This document shows positions 28,138-37,230 of a DNA stretch of 64,000 nt, piece after piece. The DNA is from Mesorhizobium sp. ES1-4 (GTDB lineage Bacteria > Pseudomonadota > Alphaproteobacteria > Rhizobiales > Rhizobiaceae): contig NZ_JAIUGV010000003.1 of the NCBI RefSeq assembly GCF_020164745.1, positions 414,821 through 478,820 of the forward strand, given 5' to 3'. The translations under genes and the position numbers were made by a program. Each line of letters opens with the position of its first letter. Within the stretch, counting starts at the first letter, position 1. The notes under the pieces were generated by a model. It did no database searches. It saw only the letters and a list, made by a program, of their open reading frames with translations, and was not told the DNA's origin.

Positions 28138-29168
28138 CCCCCAACACCACGCATATGCAACGAGAGATCGAGGAGATCCCGCAAGCCGTCGCCCGCCTGC
28201 TCGACGGCTCGGGAACGCTACTGGCCGAAGCCGGGCGCGGTATCAGGCAACGCGACCCGCATTTCGTCGTCACCGTGGCGCGTGGCTCGTCCGACCATGC
28301 CGCCACCTTCATGAAATATGCCGTGGAGCTGACCGCGGGCCTTGCCGTCGCTTCTGTCGGCCCCTCCATCGCCTCGATCTATGGCCGCAAGCTCCGGCTT
28401 GACGGCGCGGCATGCCTGGCGATTTCGCAGTCGGGCAAGAGCCCAGACATCGTCGCCATGGCCGAAACCGCCCGGGCCGGCGGCGCGCTGACCATCGCCG
28501 TGACCAACACCGCCGATTCGCCGCTCGCGCGGGCCTCGGACTATGCGATCGACATCCTGGCCGGCCCGGAGCGCAGCGTCGCGGCGACCAAGACCTTCAT
28601 CAACTCCGCCGTCGCCGGTCTCGCCCTGATGGCGCATTCGACCGGCGATGAAGCCCTTCTCGCGGCACTTGCCCGCCTGCCCGAGCATTTCGGCAAGGCG
28701 ATCGCCTGCGACTGGATGGGCGTGCTGGCCGAAACGATCGAGAGGCAGAGGTCGCTGTTCATTCTCGGCCGCGGGCCATCGGCGGCGATGGCCAACGAGG
28801 CGGCGCTGAAGTTCAAGGAGACCTGCGGCATGCATGCCGAGGCCTACAGCGCGGCCGAAGTCATGCATGGCCCGCTGGCGCTGATCGGCCCCGACTTTCC
28901 GGTGCTGGCGTTGGCCGCGCGCGACGCGTCCGAGCCCTCGGTCGCCGAAGCCGCCGACAGCCTGGCGGCCAAGGGCGCGCCGGTGTTCGTCACTTCCGCC
29001 CTTGCCAACCGCGCCACGCGCCTGCCGCATGTCGCAACCGGTCATCCGCTGACCGATCCGCTGACGCTGATCGTCTCCTTCTACATGTTCGTCGAGGCCT
29101 TTGCCCGCCATCGCGGCCTTGATCCGGACGCGCCGCGCAACCTTCGCAAGGTGACGGAGACCGTATGA
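28134..29168 (+). CDS. SIS-domain glucosamine-6-phosphate deaminase/isomerase
   Basis: A 344-residue protein equal to the isomerase half of GlmS, without the glutaminase domain. It has two SIS domains: VARGSSDHAATFMKYAVEL and ISQSGKSPDIVAMAETARAG in the first, and FKETCGMHAEAYSAAEVMHG in the second. Stand-alone proteins of this type (NagB-II) deaminate glucosamine-6-phosphate to fructose-6-phosphate. This fills the otherwise missing NagB step between NagA and glycolysis. Four-base overlaps on both sides indicate tight coupling. Confidence 0.88.
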   Translation: MTPNTTHMQREIEEIPQAVARLLDGSGTLLAEAGRGIRQRDPHFVVTVARGSSDHAATFMKYAVELTAGLAVASVGPSIASIYGRKLRLDGAACLAISQSGKSPDIVAMAETARAGGALTIAVTNTADSPLARASDYAIDILAGPERSVAATKTFINSAVAGLALMAHSTGDEALLAALARLPEHFGKAIACDWMGVLAETIERQRSLFILGRGPSAAMANEAALKFKETCGMHAEAYSAAEVMHGPLALIGPDFPVLALAARDASEPSVAEAADSLAAKGAPVFVTSALANRATRLPHVATGHPLTDPLTLIVSFYMFVEAFARHRGLDPDAPRNLRKVTETV

Positions 29169-30337
29169 GCGATCGTTTCGCCCTGACCGGCGCCCGCATT
29201 TTCGACGGCGACGACTGGCATGAAGGCCACGCCCTTGTCGTGCGCGATGGCCTCGTCGAAGCCATGCTGCCGCAAGGCGCACTTGCCGGGGACATCCGCG
29301 CCTTCGACACCGGTGGCGGCATGCTGGTGCCGGGTTTCGTCGACATCCAGGTCAATGGCGGCGGCGGGGTGATGCTCAACGACCATCCCGATGACGCCTC
29401 GATCGAAACCATCTGCCGGGCGCACGCGCCATTCGGCACGACGGCGCTGCTGCCGACGCTGATCACCGACACACCCGCAATCACCGCCGCCGCAATCGCC
29501 GCCGGCGAAGCGGCTGCCCGGCAAAAGGTGCCGGGCTTCCTCGGCTTGCATCTGGAAGGTCCGCATCTGTCGATCGCCCGCAAGGGCGCCCATGACCCGG
29601 CACTGATCCGGCCGATGACGGACGCCGACCAGGCCATGCTGGTCGCGGCGCGGCAGAAGATGCCGGTGCTGCTCACTACGATCGCGCCGGAATCCGTCGA
29701 CCCGGCCCGCGTCACGGCCTTGGCCGAGGCCGGGATCGTCGTCAGCCTCGGCCATTCCGACACGGGCTATGCCATGGCAAGAACCTTCGCCGAGGCCGGA
29801 GCCAGCGTCGTAACCCACCTGTTCAACGCGATGAGCCAGATCGGCAACCGCGAGCCCGGGCTGGCTGGTGCGGCCATCGACACCGGTGCCTTGTCCGCCG
29901 GGCTGATCGCCGACGGCATCCATGTCCATCCCGCCACGATCAGGATCGCGCTCGACGCCAAGCTGGGACCGGGCAGGATCGTGCTGGTCACCGACGCGAT
30001 GGCGACGATCGGCACCGACATGACCTCGTTCACGCTCAACGGCCGCACCATCTACCGCAAGGACGGGAGCCTCAGGCTTGCCGACGGCACGCTGGCCGGC
30101 GCCGACCTCGACATGATCTCGGCGATCCGGTTCATGCACCGCACCGTCGGACTGGAGCTGTCCGAGGCCCTGCGCATGGCCTCGCTCTACCCGGCTCAGG
30201 CGATCGGCCAGTCGCACCGGCTTGGCCGCTTCGCCAACGGCACGGCGGCGGACATCGTTGCACTGTCGGATGATCTTGGCATAGGAAGCGTCTGGATCGG
30301 CGGCGACAAGGTGTTCGAGGCCGGCGCGTCCCGCTGA
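29165..30337 (+). CDS. nagA: N-acetylglucosamine-6-phosphate deacetylase
   Basis: NagA removes acetate from GlcNAc-6-phosphate. The 390-residue amidohydrolase shows [17 protein letters not shown], the substrate loop [13 protein letters not shown], metal or catalytic residues in [16 protein letters not shown] and [12 protein letters not shown]. It is full length. It receives substrate from both the kinase (GlcNAc) and MurQ (MurNAc) branches of the locus. It begins inside the SIS gene stop and ends 10 bases before the FAD oxidoreductase. Confidence 0.95.
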   Translation: MSDRFALTGARIFDGDDWHEGHALVVRDGLVEAMLPQGALAGDIRAFDTGGGMLVPGFVDIQVNGGGGVMLNDHPDDASIETICRAHAPFGTTALLPTLITDTPAITAAAIAAGEAAARQKVPGFLGLHLEGPHLSIARKGAHDPALIRPMTDADQAMLVAARQKMPVLLTTIAPESVDPARVTALAEAGIVVSLGHSDTGYAMARTFAEAGASVVTHLFNAMSQIGNREPGLAGAAIDTGALSAGLIADGIHVHPATIRIALDAKLGPGRIVLVTDAMATIGTDMTSFTLNGRTIYRKDGSLRLADGTLAGADLDMISAIRFMHRTVGLELSEALRMASLYPAQAIGQSHRLGRFANGTAADIVALSDDLGIGSVWIGGDKVFEAGASR

Positions 30338-30347
30338 AAGCGAGGCC

Positions 30348-31460
30348 ATGCAGACAATCGATTGTGTGGTCGCCGGAGCAGGCGTCGTCGGGCTGGCCGT
30401 CGCCAGGGCGCTTGCCTTGTCGGGCCGTGAGGTGGTGGTGGTCGAGCAGGCCGACGCCATCGGCACCGGCACCAGTTCGCGCAATTCCGAAGTCATCCAT
30501 GCCGGGCTCTATTACGCGCCGGGAAGCCTGAAGGCGCGGCTCTGCGTCGAAGGGCGCCGACAGCTCTACGCCTACTGCGCCGGCCGCAACATCGCCCATG
30601 CCCGCACCGGCAAGCTGATCGTTGCCAGCGAGCCCGGCCAGATCGACGGATTGCGGGCGATTCAGGCCAATGCGCGGAGCTGCGGGGTGGACGATCTCGA
30701 GCTCCTGACGCACGAGCAGGCCGAAAACCTGGAACCAGCACTGACATGCGCCGGCGCGTTGCTGTCGCCATCGACAGGCATCGTTGACAGCCATACGCTG
30801 ATGGTGTCCCTGCGCGGCGACGCCGAAGCGGCCGGCGCATCCTTCGCCTTCCTGACGGCTGTTGCGGGAGCCAAGATCGAAGCCGACGGGATCCGCATCG
30901 ACACGCGCGACGCCAATGGCGAGACTTTCGCCCTGAGAGCCGGTGCCTTCATCAATGCCGCGGGCCTCGACGCACAGGCCGTGGCCAGCCGGATCGATGG
31001 TTTCCCCAGGGATTTCATCCCCCGGCGGTGGCTGGCGCGCGGGAATTATTTCGCGCTTCCGGGGCGGTCTCCGTTTTCGCGCCTGATCTATCCGGTTCCG
31101 GTCGAAGGCGGCCTCGGTGTCCACCTGACGCTCGACCTCGCCGGCAATGCGCGCTTCGGGCCCGATGTCGAGTGGATCGACCATGTGGACTATACGGTCG
31201 ATCCCGACCGAAGCGCCGTCTTCTACGAGGCGATCCGGCGCTATTGGCCCGCTCTTGGCGATGGCGCCCTGCAGCCGGCCTATGCCGGCATCCGGCCGAA
31301 GCTGTCGGGCCCAGGCCAGCCCGCCGCCGACTTCGTCATACAGGGACCGTCCGATCACGGCGCCGGCCAGATCGTCAATCTGTTCGGCATGGAGAGCCCC
31401 GGCCTGACGGCAAGCCTGGCGATCGCCGACCATGTCGTCGGATTGCTGTGTCGGGAATGA
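30348..31460 (+). CDS. FAD-dependent oxidoreductase, L-2-hydroxyglutarate dehydrogenase-like
   Basis: A 370-residue DAO-fold flavoprotein. The N-terminal dinucleotide loop is [34 protein letters not shown] is the hallmark of the L-2-hydroxyglutarate dehydrogenase branch, and [10 protein letters not shown] near the end binds FAD. It lies 10 bases after nagA and is probably in its operon. The true substrate may be a hydroxy acid made in sugar breakdown; lactate from the MurQ reaction is an attractive but untested idea. Confidence 0.85.
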   Translation: MQTIDCVVAGAGVVGLAVARALALSGREVVVVEQADAIGTGTSSRNSEVIHAGLYYAPGSLKARLCVEGRRQLYAYCAGRNIAHARTGKLIVASEPGQIDGLRAIQANARSCGVDDLELLTHEQAENLEPALTCAGALLSPSTGIVDSHTLMVSLRGDAEAAGASFAFLTAVAGAKIEADGIRIDTRDANGETFALRAGAFINAAGLDAQAVASRIDGFPRDFIPRRWLARGNYFALPGRSPFSRLIYPVPVEGGLGVHLTLDLAGNARFGPDVEWIDHVDYTVDPDRSAVFYEAIRRYWPALGDGALQPAYAGIRPKLSGPGQPAADFVIQGPSDHGAGQIVNLFGMESPGLTASLAIADHVVGLLCRE

Positions 31461-31493
31461 TAGGCACTGCCGGAGCCGCCATCAAACGACCTC

Positions 31494-33602
31494 ATGAAAC
31501 CTTTTGATTTTGAAGCCGTTGTCGGGCGTATGTCCGACGCGAAACCCAAATCAAAACCGGCCGTCGATCGCGTCGAACTGCGCGGCGACCCGAAGCCGCG
31601 ACAAGCAGCGGCGCACTCACACAAGCCGCGTGACGAGAGGACGAGCGAAGAGAAGCCCCGCGAAGAAAAGCCACCCGAACAGAAGACATCGCCCACCGAA
31701 GCCGCATCGGAGGTTATCGGCGTCGCCGCGCCACCGCCGCCGGACGACGTTGAGCCCGATCCGGAACTGACGCCGGAGGAGGCGGAGCGGGCGCGCAGGA
31801 AATACTTGCTGAGACGCTTCTGGATGGACGGGCGCGGCTACTGGGGGCGGCACGGCGACAAGCTTGCCTGGCCGTTGACGATCGGGCTGTTGATCCTGAT
31901 CGGCGTCAATGTCGGCTTCCAGTACGGTATCAATGTCTGGAACCGGGCGATTTTCGACGCCATCGAGAAGCGGGACGCCAATACGGTCTATTACCTGAGC
32001 GGCATTTTCCTGCCGGTCGTGGCCGGCAGCATCAGCCTTGTCGTCGCGCAGGTCTATCTGCGGATGACGATGCAGCGCCGCTGGCGCTCCTGGGTCACCA
32101 CCTCGGTCATCGCACGCTGGCTGGATCACGGACGGTATTACCAACTGAACCTAGTCAAGGGCGACCACCAGAATCCGGAGGCTCGCCTGTCGGAGGACCT
32201 TCGAGTCGCGACAGAGTCGCCGGTCGATTTCGTCGCCGGCGTCACATCGGCCTTCCTGTCGGCCTCGACCTTCATCGTGGTGTTGTGGACGATCGGCGGG
32301 GCGCTCAGCGTCACCTTCGGCGGCTCGACCGTCACCGTGCCCGGCTTCCTGGTCATCACCGCGGTAATCTATGCCGCGATCACCTCGACCTCGATGTTCA
32401 TCATCGGCCGCGATTTCGTGCAGCTCTCGGAGAAGAAGAACCAGGCGGAGGCCGAATTCCGCTACGTCCTGACGCGGGTGCGTGAAAACGGCGAGAGCAT
32501 CGCCTTGCTGGGCGGCGAGGAGGAGGAGAACACCGGCATCGACAAGACCTTTGCCGGCGTGCTGAAGCAATGGGCGCTGCTGACCGGCCAGCACATGCGC
32601 ACGGCGCTGGTCTCCCAAGGGTCCAGCTTGTTCGCGCCAGTGGTTCCGGTGTTGCTGTGCGCGCCGAAGTTTCTCGAAGGCTCGATGTCGCTCGGGCAGG
32701 TGATGCAGGCGGCTTCCGCCTTCGCCATCGTGCAGGGCGCGTTCGGATGGCTGGTCGACAACTACCCGCGTCTTGCCGACTGGAATGCCTCGGCTCACCG
32801 CATCGCCTCGCTGATGACGTCGCTCGACGGGCTGGAGCGCGCCGAGCAGAACGACGAACTGGGGCGCATCAAGCACGGCGAGACCAAGGGCGACGCGATG
32901 CTCAGCCTCGACAACCTATCCGTGACGCTCGACGACGGGACCTCCGTGGTCAAGGAAACCGAGGTGGCGGTCGAACCGGGCGAGCGGGTATTGGTGTCCG
33001 GCGAATCCGGCTCGGGCAAGTCGACGCTGGTGCGGGCGATCGCCGGTTTGTGGCCATGGGGCAGCGGCAGCGTCAATTTCCACCCCGACCGCCGGCTGTT
33101 CATGCTGCCGCAGCGCCCCTACATCCCGACCGGGACGCTCCGTCGCGCGGTCGCCTATCCCGCCCCAGCCGACAACTGGACGGCAGAGCATGTCAAGGCC
33201 GCCCTCGACAAGGTTGGCCTGGGCTACCTTGCCGGACAGCTCGAGGAAGAGGCCCCATGGGACCAGACCCTGTCCGGCGGCGAAAAGCAGCGGGTCGCCT
33301 TCGCGCGCCTCTTGCTGCACGGCCCCGATATCGTCGTGCTGGACGAGGCAACCTCGGCGCTGGACGAAAAGAGCCAGGACCAGATGATGAAGACGGTGAT
33401 CGGCGAATTGCCCGATGTCACCATCGTCAGCGTGGCGCACCGCGTCGAGCTCGAAGCCTTCCACACCCGCAAGATCACCCTGGAACGGCGAAAGGACGGC
33501 GCAAAACTGGTCAGCGATATCAATCTCGTGCCGCGCAGGCGCAAACGCAGCCTGTTCCAGCGTGCCTTGTGGGGCTCCGGTAGCCGGACCGAAAAGAAGT
33601 AA
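31494..33602 (+). CDS. ABC transporter, fused membrane and ATPase domains (YddA/SbmA type)
   Basis: A 702-residue half-transporter. Residues 1-95 are charged and proline-rich, probably disordered. The ABC_membrane_2 domain follows, beginning RRFWMDGRGYWGRHGDKLAW and containing about six helices. The ATPase domain starts near residue 465 with Walker A SGESGSGKST, signature LSGGEKQRVAFARLLL and Walker B IVVLDEATSALDE. Proteins of this family carry vitamins or peptides across the inner membrane. It stands alone between nagO-type and convergent matB genes. Confidence 0.88.
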   Translation: MKPFDFEAVVGRMSDAKPKSKPAVDRVELRGDPKPRQAAAHSHKPRDERTSEEKPREEKPPEQKTSPTEAASEVIGVAAPPPPDDVEPDPELTPEEAERARRKYLLRRFWMDGRGYWGRHGDKLAWPLTIGLLILIGVNVGFQYGINVWNRAIFDAIEKRDANTVYYLSGIFLPVVAGSISLVVAQVYLRMTMQRRWRSWVTTSVIARWLDHGRYYQLNLVKGDHQNPEARLSEDLRVATESPVDFVAGVTSAFLSASTFIVVLWTIGGALSVTFGGSTVTVPGFLVITAVIYAAITSTSMFIIGRDFVQLSEKKNQAEAEFRYVLTRVRENGESIALLGGEEEENTGIDKTFAGVLKQWALLTGQHMRTALVSQGSSLFAPVVPVLLCAPKFLEGSMSLGQVMQAASAFAIVQGAFGWLVDNYPRLADWNASAHRIASLMTSLDGLERAEQNDELGRIKHGETKGDAMLSLDNLSVTLDDGTSVVKETEVAVEPGERVLVSGESGSGKSTLVRAIAGLWPWGSGSVNFHPDRRLFMLPQRPYIPTGTLRRAVAYPAPADNWTAEHVKAALDKVGLGYLAGQLEEEAPWDQTLSGGEKQRVAFARLLLHGPDIVVLDEATSALDEKSQDQMMKTVIGELPDVTIVSVAHRVELEAFHTRKITLERRKDGAKLVSDINLVPRRRKRSLFQRALWGSGSRTEKK

Positions 33603-33618
33603 GGCGGTCCCGTGCGAG

Positions 33619-33659
33619 CAATTCCAGGAAGAGCGTGAAGCGGTTTTCCTGGAATTGCC
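33619..33659. repeat. Palindromic repeat between convergent genes
   Basis: Outer arms GCAATTCCAGGAA and TTCCTGGAATTGC are exact complements of each other, enclosing GAGCGTGAAGCGGT. It sits between the ABC transporter stop and the matB stop, touching the latter (33660), so it can act as a bidirectional terminator. It shares the GTGAAGCGGTTTTC core with the element at 49226. Confidence 0.8.
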
Positions 33660-35174
33660 CTAGGATGCGTAAAGATCCTTATAGGCATCGCGCAAAAGAT
33701 TCTTCTGCACCTTGCCCATGGTGTTGCGCGGCAATTCCTCGACGAAGATCACCCGCTTCGGGTGCTTGTATTTTGCCAGGCGCCCGGCGATGGCGCCAAG
33801 GATTCCGGCCTCGGTGATCCGCGACGCGGGCGAGCGCACGACGACAGCGGTGACCCCTTCGCCGAAGTCGGGATGGGCAACGCCAATGACCGCGCTTTCC
33901 ACGACCCCGTCGAGCGCGTCGATCTCGTTCTCGAGTTCCTTCGGGTAGATGTTGTAGCCGCCAGAAATGATCAGGTCCTTGCCGCGGCCGACGATGTGGA
34001 CATAGCCGTCGGCGTCGATCATGCCGAGATCGCCGGTGATGAAGAAGCCGTCGGCGCGGAATTCCGCCCTGGTCTTTTCCGGCATGCGCCAGTAGCCGCC
34101 GAATACGTTCGGACCCTTGACCTCGATGATGCCAACCTCGCCGCGGGCAAGCGGCTTGCCGCTGTCGGGATCGGCGATACGCAGCGACACACCGGGCAAG
34201 GGGAAACCAACCGTGCCGGCGCGCCGCTCGCCCTCATAGGGATTGGAGGTGTTCATGTTGGTCTCGGTCATGCCGTAACGCTCGAGGATGGCGTGGCCGG
34301 TGCGCTCCCGCCAGGCCCGGTGCGTCTCGGCAAGCAGCGGCGCCGAGCCGGACACGAACAGCCGGATGTTCTTCGCTGCCTGTCGGTCCAGCCCCTCCTG
34401 CTGAAGCAGCCTGGTATAGAAGGTCGGCACGCCCATCAGCGCCGTGGCGCGCGGCAGCAGCGAGACGATGCGGCCCGCGTCGAATTTCTGCTCGAACAGC
34501 ATCGAGGCGCCGGCCATCAGGACAACGTTGGTGGCGACGAACAGGCCGTGCGTGTGGAAGATCGGCAGCGCGTGGATCAGCACGTCATCCCTGGTGAAGC
34601 GCCATTGGCCGACCAGCACCCGCGCGTTCGAGGCGAGGTTCCCGTGGCTGAGCATGGCGCCTTTGGAACGGCCGGTCGTCCCCGACGTGTAGAGGATCGC
34701 CGCGAGGTCGTCCGCGCCGCGCTCGACATCGTGGAAATCGGCGGCTTGACGCGATGCCTGGTCCGCAAGGGATCCGTGGCCATCGCGGTCGAGCGTGACC
34801 ACGACGGCACCGGACGGCTCGACCATCCCCCGGATATCCGCCGACCGTGCCGGATCGCAGACAATGACCCGAGGTGCGGCATCGTCGAAGAAATAGCCGA
34901 GCTCGGCCAGCGTATAGGCGGTGTTGAGCGGCAGGAAGACGGCGCCGGCGCGCACGCAGGCGAGATAGAGCAGAACCATCTCCGGGCTCTTCTCGACCTG
35001 CACGGCGACCCGGTCGCCGGGCGCGACATCCATTTGCAGCAGCGCATGGGCGAGTTGCGCCGACCGCGCCAGCATGTCGCCATAGGTGAGCGAGCGTCCG
35101 TCGTCGGTTTCCATCAACAGATGCCCAGGCGCCGGCATGCTGGAGCGGAATGCATCGAACAGGTGATTGCTCAT
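33660..35174 (-). CDS. matB: Malonyl-CoA synthetase
   Basis: MatB joins malonate to CoA with ATP. The 504-residue acyl-adenylate enzyme begins MSNHLFDAFR and has AVQVEKSPEMVLLYLACVRA, the P-loop LYTSGTTGRSKGAMLSH, ERYGMTETNMNTSNPYEGER and the C-terminal lysine in PRNTMGKVQKNLLR. These match the rhizobial MatB closely, including length. ATG 35174 is used; the longer frame to 35261 is not homologous. The regulator gene lies 153 bases upstream on the same strand. The partner malonyl-CoA decarboxylase gene matA is not next to it. Confidence 0.95.
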   Translation of the reverse strand: MSNHLFDAFRSSMPAPGHLLMETDDGRSLTYGDMLARSAQLAHALLQMDVAPGDRVAVQVEKSPEMVLLYLACVRAGAVFLPLNTAYTLAELGYFFDDAAPRVIVCDPARSADIRGMVEPSGAVVVTLDRDGHGSLADQASRQAADFHDVERGADDLAAILYTSGTTGRSKGAMLSHGNLASNARVLVGQWRFTRDDVLIHALPIFHTHGLFVATNVVLMAGASMLFEQKFDAGRIVSLLPRATALMGVPTFYTRLLQQEGLDRQAAKNIRLFVSGSAPLLAETHRAWRERTGHAILERYGMTETNMNTSNPYEGERRAGTVGFPLPGVSLRIADPDSGKPLARGEVGIIEVKGPNVFGGYWRMPEKTRAEFRADGFFITGDLGMIDADGYVHIVGRGKDLIISGGYNIYPKELENEIDALDGVVESAVIGVAHPDFGEGVTAVVVRSPASRITEAGILGAIAGRLAKYKHPKRVIFVEELPRNTMGKVQKNLLRDAYKDLYAS

Positions 35175-35327
35175 GAAATCTTCCTGGGGTGACGGCAATG
35201 TCCACGCCGGCCGTGGTCTGGCATGCGGCGAAGAGTTCGCGTTTCCCGGCCCTGCCGTCAAGGCCGCACCTGTCTACTGAAAAGATGCGAAGGACCGGAC
35301 AGCAAAGCGCAATGATCAAAACAGCCG

Positions 35328-36071
35328 TCAAGGGTGGACGCGCTGGCCCGGAGCGGGGAACTCTGAATCCTCGCCTTGCTTGAAGCGCTCCGTGCACATG
35401 GCCGCGGTCAGCTGGTAGTGATCGATCAATGCCTGGACGGCGCCGTCGGCGTTGCCGTCCAGCGCGCACTCGGCGATCAGCCGATGCTCGGCGAAATCGT
35501 CTCGCTGAACGCTCTCGCCGTCACTGGCCATCTGGCGATAGCGGTAGGCGTGATCGGAAAGCTGGTCGCAGAAGCCTACCAGCCAGTGCGACCGGCAGGC
35601 CGAGATCAGCACCCGATGGAAGGTACGATGCAATTTCTCCCAGTCCGGATTGAGCGACAAGAAGCCCTGCGGCGAAAGGCGTGAGGCGCGACCCAGCCGG
35701 TGCAGCGCCAGCACCAGTTGCTCTTCCCATTCGGCGGTGCGGTGGGCGATGGTTTCACGCAGCGCCCGCTCCTCAAGCCAGCAACGGGTGCGCGTCAGTT
35801 CCTCGAGCTCCACCGCGCTGACCGGCATGATGAAAAAGCCACGCTGGTCGTGGCGGCCAAGAAGACCTTCGGAGGCAAGGCGATTGAGAGCTTCGCGGAC
35901 CGGAGAGGCGCCGGCGCCATACTTGGAAACAACCCACTCGACGCGCAGCTTGCTTTCGGTTTCCAGAGCGCCGCCCAGAAGATCATCCCGCAATCGGTGA
36001 TAGACCGTGCTGGCAAGCGTGCTCTTGGCTCCTTTGCCATCGTCGTTCAGATTGGCGGCTCCGTACGTCAA
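35328..36071 (-). CDS. matR: GntR-family (FCD) transcriptional regulator, probable MatR
   Basis: A 247-residue regulator with an N-terminal winged helix (YHRLRDDLLGGALETESKLR, then GAGASPVREALNRLASEGLL) and an all-helical FCD ligand domain (EWEEQLVLALHRL, FHRVLISACRSHWL, EHRLIAECALDGN). TTG at 36071 is chosen because a perfect AAGGAG lies 5 bases upstream; the TTG at 36116 has no such site. It precedes matB on the same strand, so it is the likely malonate-responsive regulator. Palindromes upstream could be its targets. Confidence 0.82.
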   Translation of the reverse strand: MTYGAANLNDDGKGAKSTLASTVYHRLRDDLLGGALETESKLRVEWVVSKYGAGASPVREALNRLASEGLLGRHDQRGFFIMPVSAVELEELTRTRCWLEERALRETIAHRTAEWEEQLVLALHRLGRASRLSPQGFLSLNPDWEKLHRTFHRVLISACRSHWLVGFCDQLSDHAYRYRQMASDGESVQRDDFAEHRLIAECALDGNADGAVQALIDHYQLTAAMCTERFKQGEDSEFPAPGQRVHP

Positions 36072-36366
36072 AGCGACTCCTTGTCCCAACTTCCATCTTG
36101 GGCAATTCGAGTCCAAATCCTGTCAACGTACATGTACCATATCGCGCCCACCGCGACGCTCAACCAGAAAGCCACCGCCATTGTACTTAAGAACAAAGGA
36201 AAACATCAACGTGTTTGGCATGCACGCAGGATTATCTGTCCTTGTGTGCCCGTGACATCATCTTTTCTGTCGCGCGCGAACAAATGGCAGGCTCGGCCGA
36301 ATCGGCCTTCTGTACAGACATGATCCGGCCCTGGCGCCGAAAGGCTCTCCGCACGGCAGCGCTGTG
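36072..36366. promoter_or_regulatory. Gene-free region upstream of matR with two palindromes
   Basis: This 295-base stretch carries no supported gene. It is AT-richer than its neighbours. It contains GTACATGTAC at 36128-36137 and TCTGTACAGA at 36309-36318, both perfect 10-bp palindromes with TGTAC cores. They are plausible operators for the FCD regulator, one just upstream of its start. The rpe stop codon lies immediately to the right. Confidence 0.5.
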
Positions 36367-37044
36367 TTAGCCGGCGGCCTTGTCGGCCGCGGTCCTGATG
36401 GCCTCGATGTTGGCGCGATAGGCATCGACGCTGCCGCCCTTGAAGATCGCGGCGCCAGCCACCAGGACATCGGCGCCGGCCGATGTGACCAGCGGCGCGG
36501 TTTCCGGCGAAACACCGCCGTCGATCTCGATGCGGATCGGCCGGTCGCCGATCAACGCCTTGACCCTTCTCACCTTGTCGACCATTGCCGGAATGAAGGC
36601 CTGTCCGCCGAAGCCGGGATTCACGGTCATGATCAGGATCAGGTCGAGCCGGTCGAGCACATATTCGACGGCGCTTTCCGGCGTCGCCGGATTGAGCGAG
36701 ACCCCGGCCTTCTTGCCGAGATTCCTGATGGTCTGCAGCGACCGGTCGAGATGCGGCCCGGCCTCGGCGTGCACCGTCATGCCGTCGCAGCCGGCATCGG
36801 CGAAGGCGGCCAGATAGGGATCGGCGGGCGCGATCATCAAATGGCAGTCGAAATAGGCCTTGGTGCGGCTGCGGATCGCCTTGATGACAGGCGGGCCGAA
36901 AGTGATGTTTGGCACGAAATGCCCGTCCATCACGTCGAGATGGATCCAGTCGGCACCGGCCGCCGCCACCGCCTCGACCTCGTCACCGAGCTTCGAGAAA
37001 TCCGATGCCAGCACCGACGGTGCGATCAGGGTTTTTTTGCTCAT
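36367..37044 (-). CDS. rpe: Ribulose-phosphate 3-epimerase
   Basis: Rpe interconverts ribulose-5-phosphate and xylulose-5-phosphate in the pentose phosphate pathway. The 225-residue TIM barrel shows [52 protein letters not shown] and IEIDGGVS, with the metal ligands His, Asp and Asp of these motifs all present. Length is normal. It is monocistronic as far as can be seen, with the large secreted-protein operon ending upstream of it. Confidence 0.96.
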   Translation of the reverse strand: MSKKTLIAPSVLASDFSKLGDEVEAVAAAGADWIHLDVMDGHFVPNITFGPPVIKAIRSRTKAYFDCHLMIAPADPYLAAFADAGCDGMTVHAEAGPHLDRSLQTIRNLGKKAGVSLNPATPESAVEYVLDRLDLILIMTVNPGFGGQAFIPAMVDKVRRVKALIGDRPIRIEIDGGVSPETAPLVTSAGADVLVAGAAIFKGGSVDAYRANIEAIRTAADKAAG

Positions 37045-37186
37045 CTCGCGGCCTTTCCGGGCGCCTCTTTCATACGGGTGCTCCGGACCGACTGCCTAAA
37101 GCGCTCCCGGCGACTTGTCGAGGGCGCAAGTACGGCGGTTCCACAGCCAGGGCCAATCACCGCCTGCCCCGGCTATGACGACGAAA

Positions 37187-37212
37187 CCCGCCGGATTGCT
37201 CCGGCGGGTTGT
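37187..37212 (-). terminator. Hairpin after the 1287-residue protein gene
   Basis: AACCCGCCGGA / TCCGGCGGGTT, a perfect 11-bp stem with a 4-base loop, lies 19 bases beyond the stop codon of the large gene. Only three T residues follow on the leftward strand, so a terminator is likely but the T-tract is poor. Confidence 0.7.
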
Positions 37213-37230
37213 CTGGCGTCGCGCAGACGG

